DNA of 64,000 bases from Owenia fusiformis (GCA_903813345.2 CAIIXF020000003.1:9506218-9570217); one strand, 5' to 3'; shown: positions 10,213 to 23,309, counted from the stretch's first letter. A program made the numbers and translations. The notes: generated from the letters alone by a model not told the origin.

Positions 10213-10452
10213 CATATGAAGTAAGCTTCCAACCATCGTCAGTGGCCCAACTCCTTTTGTAATAGAGTAAGTACACGCCTTGGACATTTTACTTGTAGCA
10301 GTGTGCAGAGGAACTCTGGGAGGAATGCTCAACCTCTCTTGGCCAATTGTCATGATACCTCCATCGTTAGGGCGTAGATTTGGTGTGTAATAGATAACCA
10401 TTCCACTGCTATCATAGTAATCGTTACGTAGTTCTGGATTGTTCCAATGATG
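10213..10452 (-). CDS. copy A exon 6, 5' fragment up to the LINE junction
   Basis: 240 of the expected 250 nt. Begins HHWNNPEL, the third histidine of the first copper site, and runs through YYTPNLRPNDGGIM to LLHM. Sequence aligned with copy B stops after CATATG, where the LINE begins. Copy B continues as CATTACCTTG and then the donor. Confidence 0.88.
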
Positions 10453-10618
10453 CTGAAAAAATCATTTTTTGTATAATTTAAGTACCCATACTAGTCGACA
10501 TCCCCTTTGAAATTATATTCATTAGAAGCACTTATCATATTTGGAGATACATAGAGAGAACTTTTAAAAGGAAAATGTCCTAGATTTACATACCCAAAAT
10601 AACCAATTTGTTAGAAAT

Positions 10619-10973
10619 CACGAGGGGAAAAGTCTACCCGCGTCGTATATACAACCTACCGCCGAGTAAGACACGCATATATCGCACGTATATTTTCCAC
10701 ATGACAATAAAATCAAAGCACCGTACTGCCAAATTAACCCAATATATACAATGTAGTATCGTTACTTTGGAGTTTTAAGTGGTGGTGTGTTCATGCAATA
10801 CCTGGAACCACAACTATATCTGTTACAAATAATTCTGTGTCTTATCTATTTCTCATATTGAGAAAATCAATATATAAACCGTAGTTTATTAACTTATCCC
10901 CTACAATTTCAAAGATCTTCGGGTCTTTGCTCGGCGATAGGTTGTATATACGCGGGTAGACTTTCCCCTCGTG
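10619..10973. mobile_element. MITE with about 45 bp terminal inverted repeats, intron 5 of copy A
   Basis: The left end CACGAGGGGAAAAGTCTACC continues CGCGTCGTATATACAACC. The right end is its near-perfect inverse, finishing GTAGACTTTCCCCTCGTG. There is no coding capacity, and it sits between exons 5 and 6 of copy A. Confidence 0.75.
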
Positions 10974-11124
10974 AACAAGGATGTATGAATTTGTTCCTCC
11001 GCGAACTGCATCATAGGAAATATTTTGACCTCATAAGGAAAATCTTTCGCGTCTCCTCTTTTGAAGAGGGAACAACGAATACGACAATTCCATATTTTAC
11101 CAATAGAGATGAAAACATACATAC

Positions 11125-11297
11125 CTGTAGAATTAACTTTGAGAAACCAGTTTTTCCAATGCGAAATCCCATTTTTTCATTCTCACATTGTCCCGGGGAA
11201 CCCAGTGCCCAAATGAAAATGATTTGAGCACATCTCATATCTGCTGGTCTCATTCCACACGGAACGGCCTCTCTGTACATTGAACCAACATCGTCGC
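11125..11297 (-). CDS. copy A exon 5: copper monooxygenase N-terminal domain, continued
   Basis: 173 nt, phase 1 to 0. Encodes MYREAVPCGMRPADMRC and ends MGFRIGKTGFSKLILQ, the strand leading to the third CuH histidine. It is separated from exon 4 by a 9.5 kb intron. Confidence 0.9.
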
Positions 11298-12479
11298 CTT
11301 AAGATCAAAAATATGGATATATGAAATACTCTAGGAAATACTTTATTAAATGTTTGTACCGAAAAGTAAATGTAGGATAATTCTCGTCATTTTTGGAAAT
11401 TAAGGAATTGCAAAGCAATAAAGGGTGTCAAGATGTCAACGAGTGCACGTAGAAGAAAGTTTAATTCAAAGGGGAGTGGAATAAAATATGCTTTTATTAT
11501 TGTACAAAAAATATTTTTGAGCTGGGATTGTAATTAAACTATAAAGGATATATATTTTCATTCTATCATTAAAGTAAGAATGGAACGTTTCAAGTTTCCA
11601 GTGCGGCATTTCATTAAAGATGTTTTGATAATATTGTCTAATAAACAAACAAACACAAGAAAAAATCGTGTTTAATAACTTGCAATAAACTGCTTATTAC
11701 CATCTTACTCGGTGCTTAGTTGTCGCTATCCTTGATTATTGATACACTTATTTGGAAGGTTATTTCTGCTTACCCCTAGGTATTGATACACGTATCCGTG
11801 GTTTTTAGGCCCGAATACCGAGGTTTATCTTTTTAATTATCGTGTCTTATTCTATTGCATTAATATGTTGTTAACTTTAGAACTACGCGCGTGATATGAT
11901 AGGCCTACATTCTGACATTTATTTGAATATGCTACATGTGTATGCTTGGTTTTTGGACTGATAACGAGTAGTAAGTATCGATGTGTTTAGCTAAATAGAA
12001 GCGTGATAATCCATAAAGCTAGATAATGACAATTCGTTTAAAAGAAAGCTACACTTTATAAATCTATTAATAAAAATGTAATATTTTAAGAAAAACAGAT
12101 TTTTAGATTTACCAGACGCCAGCAAGGTGTTGTGGTTTACGATATTAATTGAAGTTGCAGATTAAATATTCTTATTTAAAGACGTCTTTATGCAAAAAGT
12201 CTGATCTATTTAAGACATCAGTATTCTCAGAAATTGGTTATCCGAAGCGGATACCAAGTTCTGACCAGCAGACGAACAATTGGAGACATAGGTTATGTTT
12301 GTTTATTTAACGGTCAGACTTGTTGACTTGCCGATCCGTATTATTAACTTTGTGCGAACACGTTCTGTTTATTATTCCTTTATACTTTGTATTTGCTGAG
12401 CAATGACTGATTTGATAGTTTTATTCAAAAATTTTATTGTCCATTTTTTATATTTTTAATAAGTGATGTTTGATAAGTA

Positions 12480-13275
12480 AAAAAATTAAGAAATGGTGTA
12501 ATTCTTTGTGGTAAATCATAAGATTGATGATGTCTAACCATGAGATAATGAAATGACCGAGGTAAGATATAAGCATTTGTTATGGAAGACATATTATCAA
12601 TATATCAGGTATATCACATATAAAAATAAATACAGCGTTGTTGCAAATTGAGCAATTGTTTTAATAATGTAATAAACAGGGCCGTTGGAAGAAACATTAC
12701 AACATATTGATATTGAGCGTCATGTGTTGTTTGAACTGTCTTGTCGCTCATAATTACACCAGCCAGTTGTCCATAATCCGGCGTTTCTCAGTCTGGTATG
12801 CTTTACTGATTTTAGGAATGGTTGCAAAACGGCAAGATTTCCCATGTTATGTCCTTTTAATGGCCATTTTGTATGCCTTTTATTTCCACACCATGTTTTG
12901 ATTTTGCCTTGAAGCTATTGTGTCATAGTGTTTTTGCTTTAAAAAAGCAAGAAATATCAACTTTTTAATCAAGAAATGTTGGTTAATCTCTTGTTGTAAA
13001 TCACATTGTTGATGATGTTAACGGACCATGAGATAACATATTGTCAGGGGAAAGATATCAATAATATAAAATAAATATTATAGATATTAATTGTTTGCAC
13101 TGAAGTAATGTGACTATTCTAGCGAATCAGGTAGATATTTCTACGGTTTTCCAGTTTTTCCGTAATGAAAGCATTTATTTTTCGTTTCCATTAATTTGAC
13201 TAGTAGGGTCGTTGATAAACACATTAAAACTGTAAAAGTATTTATTGGAAGTACTTGTTTTAACTGTCTTGTCGC
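12480..13275. repeat. diverged direct duplication in copy A intron 4
   Basis: The segment from about 12480 to 12760 reappears diverged at about 12955-13275. Shared landmarks include GTAAATCA...TTGATGATGT, ACCATGAGATAA and GAACTGTCTTGTCGC/TAACTGTCTTGTCGC. The offset is close to 500 bp. The second unit is followed by a MITE. Confidence 0.5.
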
Positions 13276-13294
13276 CTCTCTTTTTGACTCTCAA

Positions 13295-13515
13295 ATGGCA
13301 TAGCCGTAGCCAGGGGGGGGGGGTGCGATGCATAACCAATAAAATAGAACCATGAAATAGAAGAAGAGAAAGAAGCTTCTAGCTCAATTTTGAAGGAAGT
13401 TGCATCTTTTGGCCTGCTTTTGCCACGATTGCACCCCTCTCCCGACTGAAAACCGAGATTGTTTTTCTTGGCGATCGTACCTCCCACCCCCTGACTGAAA
13501 GTTGGCTATGCCCCT
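13295..13515. mobile_element. G/C-tract MITE, family 2
   Basis: The left end has TAGCCGTAGCCAGG followed by a long G tract. The right end reads CTGACTGAAAGTTGGCTATG. A closely similar element lies at 16591-16876. Confidence 0.55.
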
Positions 13516-16277
13516 GAACATGGATAATAGGGGCACTATTACCATGCGTACAGAGTCTAGTTATAAACTATAAGAAGACGAAACTCTCTTTTTCATACAC
13601 ATGCCTGCATAACAATCGGAGACAGAAGTTTTAACATTGTCCAACAAAAATAATAAGAATCTAACATTTAATGATAACAAAGGGATTAATTCCTATAATA
13701 GTCTTTGTTTTTTAACTGCGGACATGTACCAACATCACCTTGATTACAGAAAAGATTATCTAACAGTCTAGAATTTCTCCTGGGTTTTAATTACAGTTTA
13801 TGAATAGAGTTATTTTTGCCTCTATTCTCATTTTTAAACTGGTCTCTGTTTGCTTATCCATTATTTGTGATAAATTATTTCAGTTAAAGTCGAAATCAAA
13901 CACCAAATAAACCGGATTAAAATAAGCCAGTCTGATTGCGAATTTGCAAATCCTGTAAAAGTAACTTAAAGCCGCCTTTTAATTAGAGAAAACAATAAGC
14001 TTATCCATCTGATTAAGAAGAAATCAATGCTATTTGATTCGTGCATTATCTTCAAGCAAGCCAGTAAGACAATCAACGATCTGGCGTTTTGTTTAATCCC
14101 CGCCAGTTTAAATTCAATATTGACCAATGCATGACTTAATATTTTCATTCTACAAACATTGCAGTGTTTTAATGATTGTATAAACCACACTGTTACCATC
14201 CCCGATGCACCATCAGGCCTGTCTCTCAACCCAAAGTTGTATATCTGTAATTTGGGGGGGGGGGCGACGTTCATGTAGAAATATACAATAATTATGTCCG
14301 TGTAAAAGCTAAAATTATAAAAAAATCTAATTTCAAAGTCATTCTATTCATGGAAGCGTCAAGTTATGAAAAACAATGCTAAACACTAAAATAAACAAAT
14401 CGACTAGATTACTTTTGAAAACTTCCTGAGAGGAAATGGACAAATGTATTTTCCTAACTCATTAGAACGTCTCTCTGATTGAAATACTATTTTTCTAAAT
14501 ACAATATAAATTAATAAATCTTGGTTGCAAAATAATGCTGAGCCTAATAAAAAATTCAAATACTTTCTTTTGCAAATTCCTGAAGAAACTAAAGGATTAC
14601 AGGTTTGGTTAGAATAAACTGCTTAAATTGTACATTTTAAAACTATTAGTGTGATTTGAAACCCGGGATTTGAAACAAGTTTGTATTGAAGGTCTGTTAC
14701 AGAGGGGGCATACAATGTCCCATTTACTCACCCCTCATCTCCCATACCCGATCTTATTTATGTCTCCAGTTTGTTTCTTGTATATTAATATTTGAAATCA
14801 AGTCATTAAGAATGCCAGGGGCCAGTTTGGGGGTTTGATTCTAGTTATTTTCCTTTAGTCATCGTCTGACTTATTTGAAAATATGGAAATTCGGAAGATA
14901 CCAATTACCTATTTCAAATGGCAACATAGTGAAATTTTAGCACAAGAGCACGAATCAATAGTTTAAAGCAAAAGCATTTGGATATTGTACTTTAAAGCGT
15001 TTAAACTTTCATGAGATTATACTTTTGGTTCCCATGATTTGACATCTTTGATCACCTGCAGTTAAGTATCTAGAAAAACATTGCTACTGTAATTAACTGT
15101 TAGACGCAGACGATCTTTTTTCCTTCACACAATATACATATTCACAAAAGGCATTCCCAGCTAAATCACACGAATTGGTGTGATTGTGTAATTGATGTGT
15201 TATAATCTCTTTTTTATTGAATAAACCTTAAACTTTTCTTCAAACTTAACACATTACCCTTGGTATATAACCAATATCCCCCGGAACCCCTCTCAATAAA
15301 TACCCTGTATGATTAAATCGAGTTACAAGCCCTCCTGACAGTTGTTAAAGTGGATTGTACAGGGTCTTGAATAACTAGTATGATTTACATGTAAAACAAA
15401 ATGGTAATCGCGCATTTGTTGGTGAATGCTCAAGATTTGCTGCACAATCATTCCCCGATTCAACAGTGGTGCAAAAAGCCATCCTTTGATCATTTGTTTA
15501 ATCTAAAGTTCATGTAATGAGAATTAGAAAAATAATGAAGTCTTAAATAATAATCTCTGCTGAAAATGATACCCTTATACTTGCAAAATCAATCCCCGAC
15601 TCGACATATTTCTAGTGATGCTATGAACGACCTGCGATTTTTAACAAACGCCAAATCCCAACCGCCGAACGTTAACACTTAATGCTGAATATTAACACAT
15701 TAAAAAGTGACAAGAAACAAAAGGATTGTCTTCAAAATGCCAAACAGCCCCTGGAAACAGTCACATGTTTATTTCTATGCTACCGTATATCGATGGAAAA
15801 TATGTTAAAACTAACTTTAAACAATATCAAGTTGGTCTATTTTTAAAATTAATAATCTTGCATATAAGTGGCTTATCAGATCAATGATCAATCACTTATT
15901 CCATTTTAATCCTACAGGTCGGGAGGGAGCTGTGGGGGGTTACATATAAACAACAATTCCTAGCCGATCTCCTGTAATCAAGTTAAACATTCCCAGTTTG
16001 AAATGAAATGAAATTGATATCACTGATTGATTGGGCAAGTATTAGAAATTTGTCTCCAATTGTAATACATACATGTGTATCGTATTTTGAAATCCTGGGG
16101 ATATGCATTAAGTGAAGCAAATCTGAAAAGTTTCATCTTAAACATAACCAAAATTAAGCACAGAGCTACATTTTGCACTTTGGAACTTTCAACGTGTATC
16201 TAGTTTTTTGAAGCTCCGGCCGCCGTACGACCCCCGTAGAGAAAATGTGCGCAAGGTTTGATTTTAATCTATTGAAT

Positions 16278-16570
16278 TATGTTAATTAGTTGCTTGGATG
16301 GTAGATTGTTTGTTTGCTTGCTTATTTGCACGATTGATTGCTTGATTGACCGTTTACTTGCTTACATTCTTTCTTTGTTGCTTAGTTGCTTCCTTGGTTT
16401 CTTTGCTGGATTAGAGTTTGATTAGTTACTTGATTGGTTGGTTTGTCGGTTGTTTGCTTGCTTTATTTGTAAGTTGCATGTTTTTTTTTACTTGCTTAGT
16501 TTCCTGCTTGCTTTGATGGTCGTTTGCTTGCTTGCTTGGTTGCTTGCGTGGTTGGTTGCTAGGTTATTTA
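16278..16570. repeat. CTTG-rich low-complexity tract
   Basis: Roughly 290 bp of imperfect TTGC/TTGG/TTGT units with no reading frame of interest. Looks like a decayed tetranucleotide microsatellite. Confidence 0.7.
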
Positions 16571-16590
16571 TTTGAAACTTGTCTAAATAT

Positions 16591-16876
16591 CCATAGGCTT
16601 AGCCAGGGGGGGGGGGGTTGCGAATAAGAATAAGACCCTGAGAAAGAGGAGAAAAAGAACTTTAAAGCTTTTTATTTGAAGCTTCTAGCTCAATTTGGAA
16701 TGAAGTTGCATCTAATTTTGTAAAATTCAATATAAAAATCATTTTTTGGCTGGTTTATGTCACAATCGCACCCCCCGATTATGTCACAATCGCACCCCCC
16801 CCCCCCCGACTGAAACCCGAAATCTTTTTGGCGATCGCATCCCCGCCCCACTGACTGAAAGCTGGCTACGCCACTG
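16591..16876. mobile_element. G/C-tract MITE, family 2, second copy
   Basis: Begins CCATAGGCTTAGCCAGG with a G tract and ends CTGACTGAAAGCTGGCTACG. It also carries the internal AGCTTCTAGCTCAATTTG and TGCATCT segments seen at 13370-13410. An internal short direct repeat, ATTATGTCACAATCGCACC, lies around 16770-16800. Confidence 0.6.
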
Positions 16877-17215
16877 ATATCTGTTATTGGCCATCAATAA
16901 AACTATATTTATATTGTGAGCATTTATGGGTTTTGATAATAATTGGCTTTATACATGTATAATTAATCAAATGTCATATTGTATCATGTTGGCTAAATGG
17001 TTTCAAGTGAAATATTTAAAACTGAAATCGGGGTTCGCTTAGTTTGAGTCAGGGAACAATCACACAGACGGATTAATTAATATTTGTTTTGATACATGAG
17101 TATTATAGGTTATAGGCAGTATCATGAGAACCAAGTAAACGTGTATAGGATTATTTTTTGTTTATTCGGAATTGAGTGAACCATCTGTAGTTTTAATAAA
17201 GGATCAATAAATACA

Positions 17216-17424
17216 CAGGCCCGTAGCCAGGGGGGGGTTCGCAGGGTTTGGGCGAACCCCCCCCTGGCCAAAAATTCTTTCAAAATCATGCAGTTTTTCA
17301 CCATTTTGAGCACTTCTCTTGTGAATTTAGCCATATTTGGGCCAAAATTGTCAAATGTGAACCCCCCCTGGAAATTTTTGAAAACTGAACCCCCCCCCCT
17401 TGGCAAATCCTGGCTATGGGCCTG
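17216..17424. mobile_element. MITE, CAGGCCCGTAGCCAGG family, with 5 bp TSD
   Basis: The terminal inverted repeats are CAGGCCCGTAGCCAGG and CCTGGCTATGGGCCTG, flanked on both sides by ATACA (17211-17215 and 17425-17429). The body has G and C homopolymer tracts. Three further copies occur in this window. Confidence 0.8.
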
Positions 17425-17698
17425 ATACATCTAATCAAGATCAAATATTAGAAATCTATTTTTGACTGGATAAATTTTTGTTCGAATGTCAAACAGAACC
17501 TTCACGTTCTTTATTCATTTGGAACTTTGGTTTGAATTATTTCAATTAAATGTGTGTTGATACCCCGGGCCAATGCCATTAATTGACAAAATGTTGCAAT
17601 ACATCGCACGCTCGGTCTTAACTGTGTTCATCGACGGGAGCCGAGTGAACGAAGATGGTTGCAATAGGGGGGGGGGCATTATTGTCTTTATTACAAAC

Positions 17699-18927
17699 TA
17701 GATAATGGCAACTCCGCGGAGTAGCAAATCCCAACGAACAAAATATCAATTACCGAATTTCAATCAATTATACTCATTACTTTGGTTAAAATTGAAAAAT
17801 TTAGATTTTAGAATTGCGAATTCCTGCAAAGCAGCCTTTTTGAATTTTCTGAGGTACAAATCTGAAAAATAATACCATAATTGTGATCTCCAAAATTCCT
17901 TCAATTTGAGTATTATATAGCCATACGTTGAAGGGATGGAAAAATTGTTGCGAAATCGTACATTAGACGGCCATTTTGAATTTTACGAGGCTCGAATCAG
18001 AAAAAATATACAATATTTGCAATCTACTCTTAATTGCCTTTCATTTGAGTATAATAAAGCTATACTTCAGAAAGATCTAAAAATTAGCGAAAATTTCTGT
18101 TTTCCTGACCCCCCATACACGGCCCCTGGGGGTCAGGATGAAAAACACAGAATATATGTGGAATAGATAGATGTTGCGCATATACTACCAAAATTTCAAA
18201 CAATAATATTAATTACTTTGGTTTAGAATGAAAAATTTATGATTTTTGCGAAAAAGTCCCGTCATTTTTAAAGCGGCGGCCATCTTGAAAAAATCCATTT
18301 TGAATTTTCTGAGGTACAAATCTGAAAATACCATAATTGTTATCAACTCCAAAATTCCTTCAATTTGAGTATTATATAGCCATACGTTGAAGGGATCGAA
18401 AAATTATTGTGAAATCGTACAATAGACGGCCATTTTGAATTTTACAAGGCTCGAATCAGAAAAACGATACAATATTTGCAATCTACTCTTAATTGCCTTT
18501 CATTTGTGTATAATAAAGCTATACCTTAGAAAGATCTAAAATTTAGCGAAAATTTCTGTTTTCCTGACCCCCCATACACGGCCCCTGGGGGTCAGGATGA
18601 AAAACACGGAATATATGTGAAATAAATAGATGTTGCGAATATACTACCAAAATTTCAAACAATAATATTAATTACTTTGGTTTAGAATGAAAAATTTATG
18701 ATTTTTGCGAAAAAGTCCCGTCATTTTTAAAGCGGCGGCCATCTTGAAAAAATCTTTTTTTGCGTAAAACAATTCATCAATATACATCTTTCCACCAAAT
18801 ATGAAGAAAATCCGTCAACTAATATTTGAGTTATCTTCCGGACGGACGGACGGACGGACTGACGGACTGACGGACGGACGGAGGGCTTCACTATATCCCT
18901 ACCGAACTTCGTTCGTTGGGATAATTA
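17699..18927. mobile_element. non-autonomous TIR element with tandem internal units
   Basis: Starts near CTCCGCGGAGTAGCAAATCC and CAACGAAC, and ends GTTCGTTGGGATAA, the inverse of the subterminal CCCAACGAAC block. The body carries two direct copies of a roughly 470 bp unit (about 17820 and 18295), each with the palindromic CCCCCATACACGGCCCCTGG. A GACGGACGGACGG tract lies just before the right end. A single-unit relative is at 47521-48317. Confidence 0.7.
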
Positions 18928-20822
18928 CTTTTATACATTATAACATACATAGTAAACGCGACCCGATCGGGGAAGGGATTGGGGTTGTGCACAATTTGCT
19001 ATCTCTTTATACATGTTTTATTGCCAAATTAATATGAAAACAAGCTGGAGTAATATAAATATTTATTTAGTATTTTGTTACCACACATCAAAAGGCGCAT
19101 TTGAAGTTCAGAAAATGCAAGAAGACTTGGCTAGACATTATGTACTTATATATTTATATGTTACGTATTTATTTTGTATTCAATTCCAATTCTCGCACTC
19201 CTTGAACCACCCCCACCCCTTGGCTACGGGTATAAGTACATTCGGCACACGGAGAGAATAATATTAGACTTCTGCAATGCAACTAATAAGAGAGACCTAA
19301 AATGAAAATAATGTAACAAGTGCTCTACTTTGGTGATAAAAATAACTGTTCCTGTAAAAATATACAATTGTAGTCCATCACAAAGTTCATTTATTTCATG
19401 AAAGCGTCAAGGGACAATGCATCTAAACACTAAGATAAACAATTAATTAACTTCTGAAGAAACATCCTGTAGTGGAAAAAAAACAAATGGCCTTTCATAA
19501 CGGATTAGAATAGCCAGTCTGTCTGATTGTATAATATATTAGATACATTTTAAATTCCTTGGGAAATGAAAAATAGTTTTTTTCTGGCTGTTTAATGAAA
19601 ACATAAAAATAAAAAGATGAAGAATTCCCATTCATTAAAATCTACATACCCCTAGTGGTATGGGCCGTGTGATTGCTACAAATGGACATGCATAATAGAT
19701 GATGTGTTTGAAAGGTGGCTTTGCCTCGATGTACTGTATGTAGTACTTTATTGATCGTGAATTCACCTTTCCAAATTCAAATCCCAAATAAATAAAGCAC
19801 ACAATTCAAGCGTGACACAAAAAGAGCAAAACTGAAAACCCTTTAACCTATAGTGCCCGACATTATGTTAATAAATAATTTCTACATGTTGAAATATATT
19901 GCTATTTGATTGAGTTCAAGACAAAACTTTTTGGAATTGTTTCACAGAATGTAATATTTCTCGGATTTGGTGCATACAGATGTTTTACAATCAGAGACAA
20001 GGGTCTTATACGGGGTATTATATTTGGCAAACCAATCAATAAGTAGTATTAAATTATCACAAGGTAAATAACTTAATCCCTTTTAAAATTGCGGTTAAGT
20101 AGCATCTTAATTACAGTAAAGAAAGATCATCTAGGAATTATTTCTGCCTCTCATTCCTTAAACCGGCTTCGTTAAACAGTGTCAAGATATTTAAGTCAGA
20201 GCCAAAAACAATACTATTTTATATTTAAATCCCCTCACCTTGTCAATGTTTATGTCTTCATCTGGTTTTTCCTACCTTTTGGAGGGAGACAATATACACA
20301 TAGATTAATTACTGGCCATGGACAGGGGGCACAGAAACGAACATTCTGGGATCATTAGGGATAATTGGGGAAGGGGGATGGGTGGTGTTGAATAGAAAAG
20401 TCCGGGAGTGAAGTTAAGGGGTCCTGAAATCTTTCTTTTGATATTCAGTGCTTGAATGGAGACTTGTTTCCACTCCCCGCACTCTAGTAGAATTTAAATA
20501 TTTGATCCAAAGGAGTTACTAGGAGTATTTTTAATCAAAAATCAAAAATGATTAAATGCTTGCTGCATGCAAACATACTACACTTAAATCGAAATGCTTT
20601 ACTTAGTTAATTACCGCAGTAGTCACATGAAACACGGATAAGACGTACCTGGGCCGAGGATAAGCAATATTTATCTCTCAATAGGTATGATAAGTGTGAA
20701 CTTTTTATTCCTGAGAATTAGTAGTTAGTAGTGCTTATTACTTATGGATAAGACATTAAGTATTCTTTCTTAGTAGTGCTTAGAAAATAGTGTTTCACAT
20801 TGTGAAAAAGGAACAAACTAAC

Positions 20823-21002
20823 CTCCGATGCACCCAAAAACAATGGTGTGGTGCATCACCGCTGTGTTGTTTATGATTGGCTTAGAGGCGATCATGTGAT
20901 AATCTTGATCTGTGGGAATGTCAAACGTTTGGCAGAAGTAATTGGTCTCTTGTGCTGGTACTTTAGTATTATTATACTGCAACGTCAAAGTGCGAACATC
21001 CT
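20823..21002 (-). CDS. copy A exon 4: start of copper monooxygenase N-terminal domain
   Basis: 180 nt, phase 1 to 1. Contains YFCQTFDIP and VMHHTIVFGC. The adjacent histidines correspond to the first copper site (CuH) of the PHM/DBH family. Confidence 0.9.
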
Positions 21003-21367
21003 CTAAAATGGCATGCATATTTGATGCAAAAATGAAATAAACTTCAGAAATCTAATATCTGTTTTCGAATGTTGATTTTATGAGTTAATATGTGGTTTTT
21101 AACTGACGGACCGGGAATGTGCTATTCCAATAAAAATGCAGTTTTTAAGGCTTTTCCGGATAAGTGTTCAGCCCCCGGTTCAGGCATTGCCATAATATTA
21201 CTGGCTCTTATCATTTATGACACACATTTATGACACACATTCTTACATAATGATTGACTAATATAAATGTGTCTGTAGGTTTATACAGCAATCCAAAAAA
21301 CGCTATATCATTGCAGTTTATTATTGTAATATTATTTGGATTCATGGAAATGGAAAACTAAACATAC

Positions 21368-21466
21368 CTGTCGCATTTAGTGCTAGGCATTCAAATTCTG
21401 TCCCATCGCAGAACTCCCATTGATTCTGCCCCATGCACTGTGGAGAATTCCATGGCTCGCAAACGC
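21368..21466 (-). CDS. copy A exon 3: Cys-rich linker
   Basis: 99 nt, phase 1 to 1. Encodes CEPWNSPQCMGQNQWEFC and further residues, with four cysteines that could pair with one another. Matches copy B exon 3. Confidence 0.85.
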
Positions 21467-21593
21467 CTGAAAACAGCCAGTGTCTTGTAATAAGTGTTAT
21501 GACATTGATCCCGAGACATGTATTTTAACACTTTTTTATCTTATTTCTTCTGACCCCCAGATGTTAATTCATTACTATCTTCTAATAGGAAGT

Positions 21594-21811
21594 CAGGCCC
21601 GTAGCCAGGATTTTCCAAGGAAGGGGGGGGGGGCTTTTTGAAAAATTCCAGGGGGGTTCACTTGTGACAATTTTGGTCCAAAAATGGCCAGAATCACTTA
21701 AAAAGTGCTTAGAATGGCAAAAACTGCATGATTTTGAAAGATATTTTGGCCGGGGGGGGGGGGGAGTTCGCACGAACCCATCGAACCCCCCCCCCCCTGG
21801 CTACGGGCCTG
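21594..21811. mobile_element. MITE, CAGGCCCGTAGCCAGG family
   Basis: Has perfect inverse termini CAGGCCCGTAGCCAGG and CCTGGCTACGGGCCTG. The internal AAAACTGCATGATTTT motif is also present in the other copies. Flanks GGAAGT and TTAAGT are only partly alike. It lies in intron 2 of copy A. The two opposing short ORFs across it are artefacts of its symmetry. Confidence 0.75.
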
Positions 21812-22571
21812 TTAAGTGGTCCATAGACCGAGTCAAGTGTTTTAGTGCCCTATTGTAAGTCCGCTCTTATCAGGAGGTATATAAACCCGTGCACTTGAAA
21901 TTATCAGAGAGTTGAATATTTGATTTGAAACTGAATACAGCTTTTCTTGGGTTTATTCTGCTCCCTGGCATACCCGACTTCCAAGATTACACGATCATCT
22001 ACAAAAAAACTCTCATTGAACAACCCCACAACATAAGCAAGCCCATGCATTCTACAGGGTGTCTCGAAAATGTTACCCTATATAATAAGGGTGACACTTT
22101 TTAACCCAGCCTGTCATGTACTACAATATAGCTTCCTATCTTTGAATTTTCATTGAAATAATATATGGGCAAACATAAGCTGATAGCCACCATTCTTACA
22201 ATATTTATTTGTCTATGGATTGTCGTCTGATCATATATATTTCACTCAATTTCTCTCTAAAATTTGAATTATTGAATTTCTTGACTTTTTACACAACTTA
22301 GATTTGCTTAATTTGACATATTTTGGATTTTTAAAAGTGATTAACCTCGAGGTGATTCATCATCACGTTATACATGTTATATTGCTTACTTACACGTACT
22401 ATCAAGTGCATTCTACATGAATGATTTATGTACGTATGTTTCGGAGAGAAGGGTTATTCAAGAAAGGTGGTTGTTGATTGTTGTTACACCTGGGTGTTAA
22501 TGAATAGGCAAGGTCATTAGAAAAATATGTTTTTTATGTAGAGGGTGTTTCTCCAAATCTTTTAATGGGCA

Positions 22572-22770
22572 CAGTGGCGGATCCAGAAGCTAACATGGGG
22601 GGGGGGGGCGGGGCAAATTTTGAATCGGTAAAAATCTTAGGCCCCTAAATTTTGAAAATTTAAAGCCCATTTTAGAAAATTAGGCCTGTAAAAGGCCTAA
22701 AAGGCCCATTCTTTGAGGCCCTACAAAATTTATGGGTCCAAAATGCCCCCTCCACCTGGATCCGCCACTG
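22572..22770. mobile_element. MITE with CAGTGGCGGATCCAG termini
   Basis: The left terminus CAGTGGCGGATCCAG and the right terminus CTGGATCCGCCACTG are perfect inverses. The interior has a G tract and AAATTT-rich segments with AGGCCC repeats. No clear target duplication. Such ends are common in hAT-like MITEs, but that is an inference. Confidence 0.7.
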
Positions 22771-22911
22771 GGAAAGGAGTTTACTCATTTTAGATATTTG
22801 CTCAATAGAAAGTCGTCATGTTGAGACAATATATCTATATTGCAGACAATTTATGCTTATTAGAGAGAATATATGTTCATTAGAGACATTCTTCCTTAAA
22901 GTTCGACCTAC

Positions 22912-23044
22912 CTGGGTGAGTGAGTCCAGTTGTCCTATTAGCTTGTGACCCAGGGGTCCACACACAGCTGGGGTCCCCCAATTCTTGACCATTTGTCATA
23001 CCATCGTTGTCCGAATCTTTCGTGCATAAAACATTGTCCCATTT
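22912..23044 (-). CDS. copy A exon 2: second half of temptin-like domain
   Basis: 133 nt, phase 0 to 1. Encodes the motif DSDNDGMTNGQELGDPSCVW, an acidic calcium-loop-like segment followed by the second temptin-type Cys. Nearly identical to copy B exon 2. Confidence 0.88.
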
Positions 23045-23309
23045 CTTTGAGGAAAATAAATGTCATCAGTTACATATTATGAAAACTTCATGGTCTCTCC
23101 TCGTATGCAAGTACATGTAGTAATATTACATCCAAACTTAGGTCCTATCAAAACACACTTTTACACACACAATATTATTGCTTGCACTTTTTTCATAATA
23201 ATGAAACATAAACGTTCCAACTATAAATATCTTTTCATACAATCTACTTTATTTCATTTACCATTTTAAACAAATTAATATTAAAAGACATAGCTTAAAC
23301 AATTCTTAC

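Larger units (their letters stand above)
13620..20200. repeat. diverged duplication between about 13.7-14.5 kb and 19.3-20.2 kb
   Basis: Landmarks shared in both blocks include GAAAGCGTCAAG or GGAAGCGTCAAG, CTAAACACTAA followed by ATAAACAA, and TCTGATTG. The two blocks are about 5 kb apart within the same intron. The match is patchy, so this could be two copies of one old element rather than a duplicated intron segment. Confidence 0.35.
11298..20822. other. intron 4 of copy A, repeat-filled
   Basis: The 9.5 kb intron has no host exon that I can find. It holds two MITE families, a CTTG-rich low-complexity tract, a 1.2 kb element with tandem internal units, and diverged direct duplications. 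The stretch 14600-16270 is otherwise unremarkable AT-rich DNA. Confidence 0.6.

Noticed and set aside
10193-10276. N-terminal extension of LINE ORF1 (longest open frame, 599 codons)
   Set aside because: These 28 codons are mostly host exon 6 read in the wrong frame. The element's own ATG is at 10192.
21582-21858. Overlapping Pro/Gly-rich ORFs on both strands
   Set aside because: They are translations of the G and C tracts and inverted termini of a MITE.
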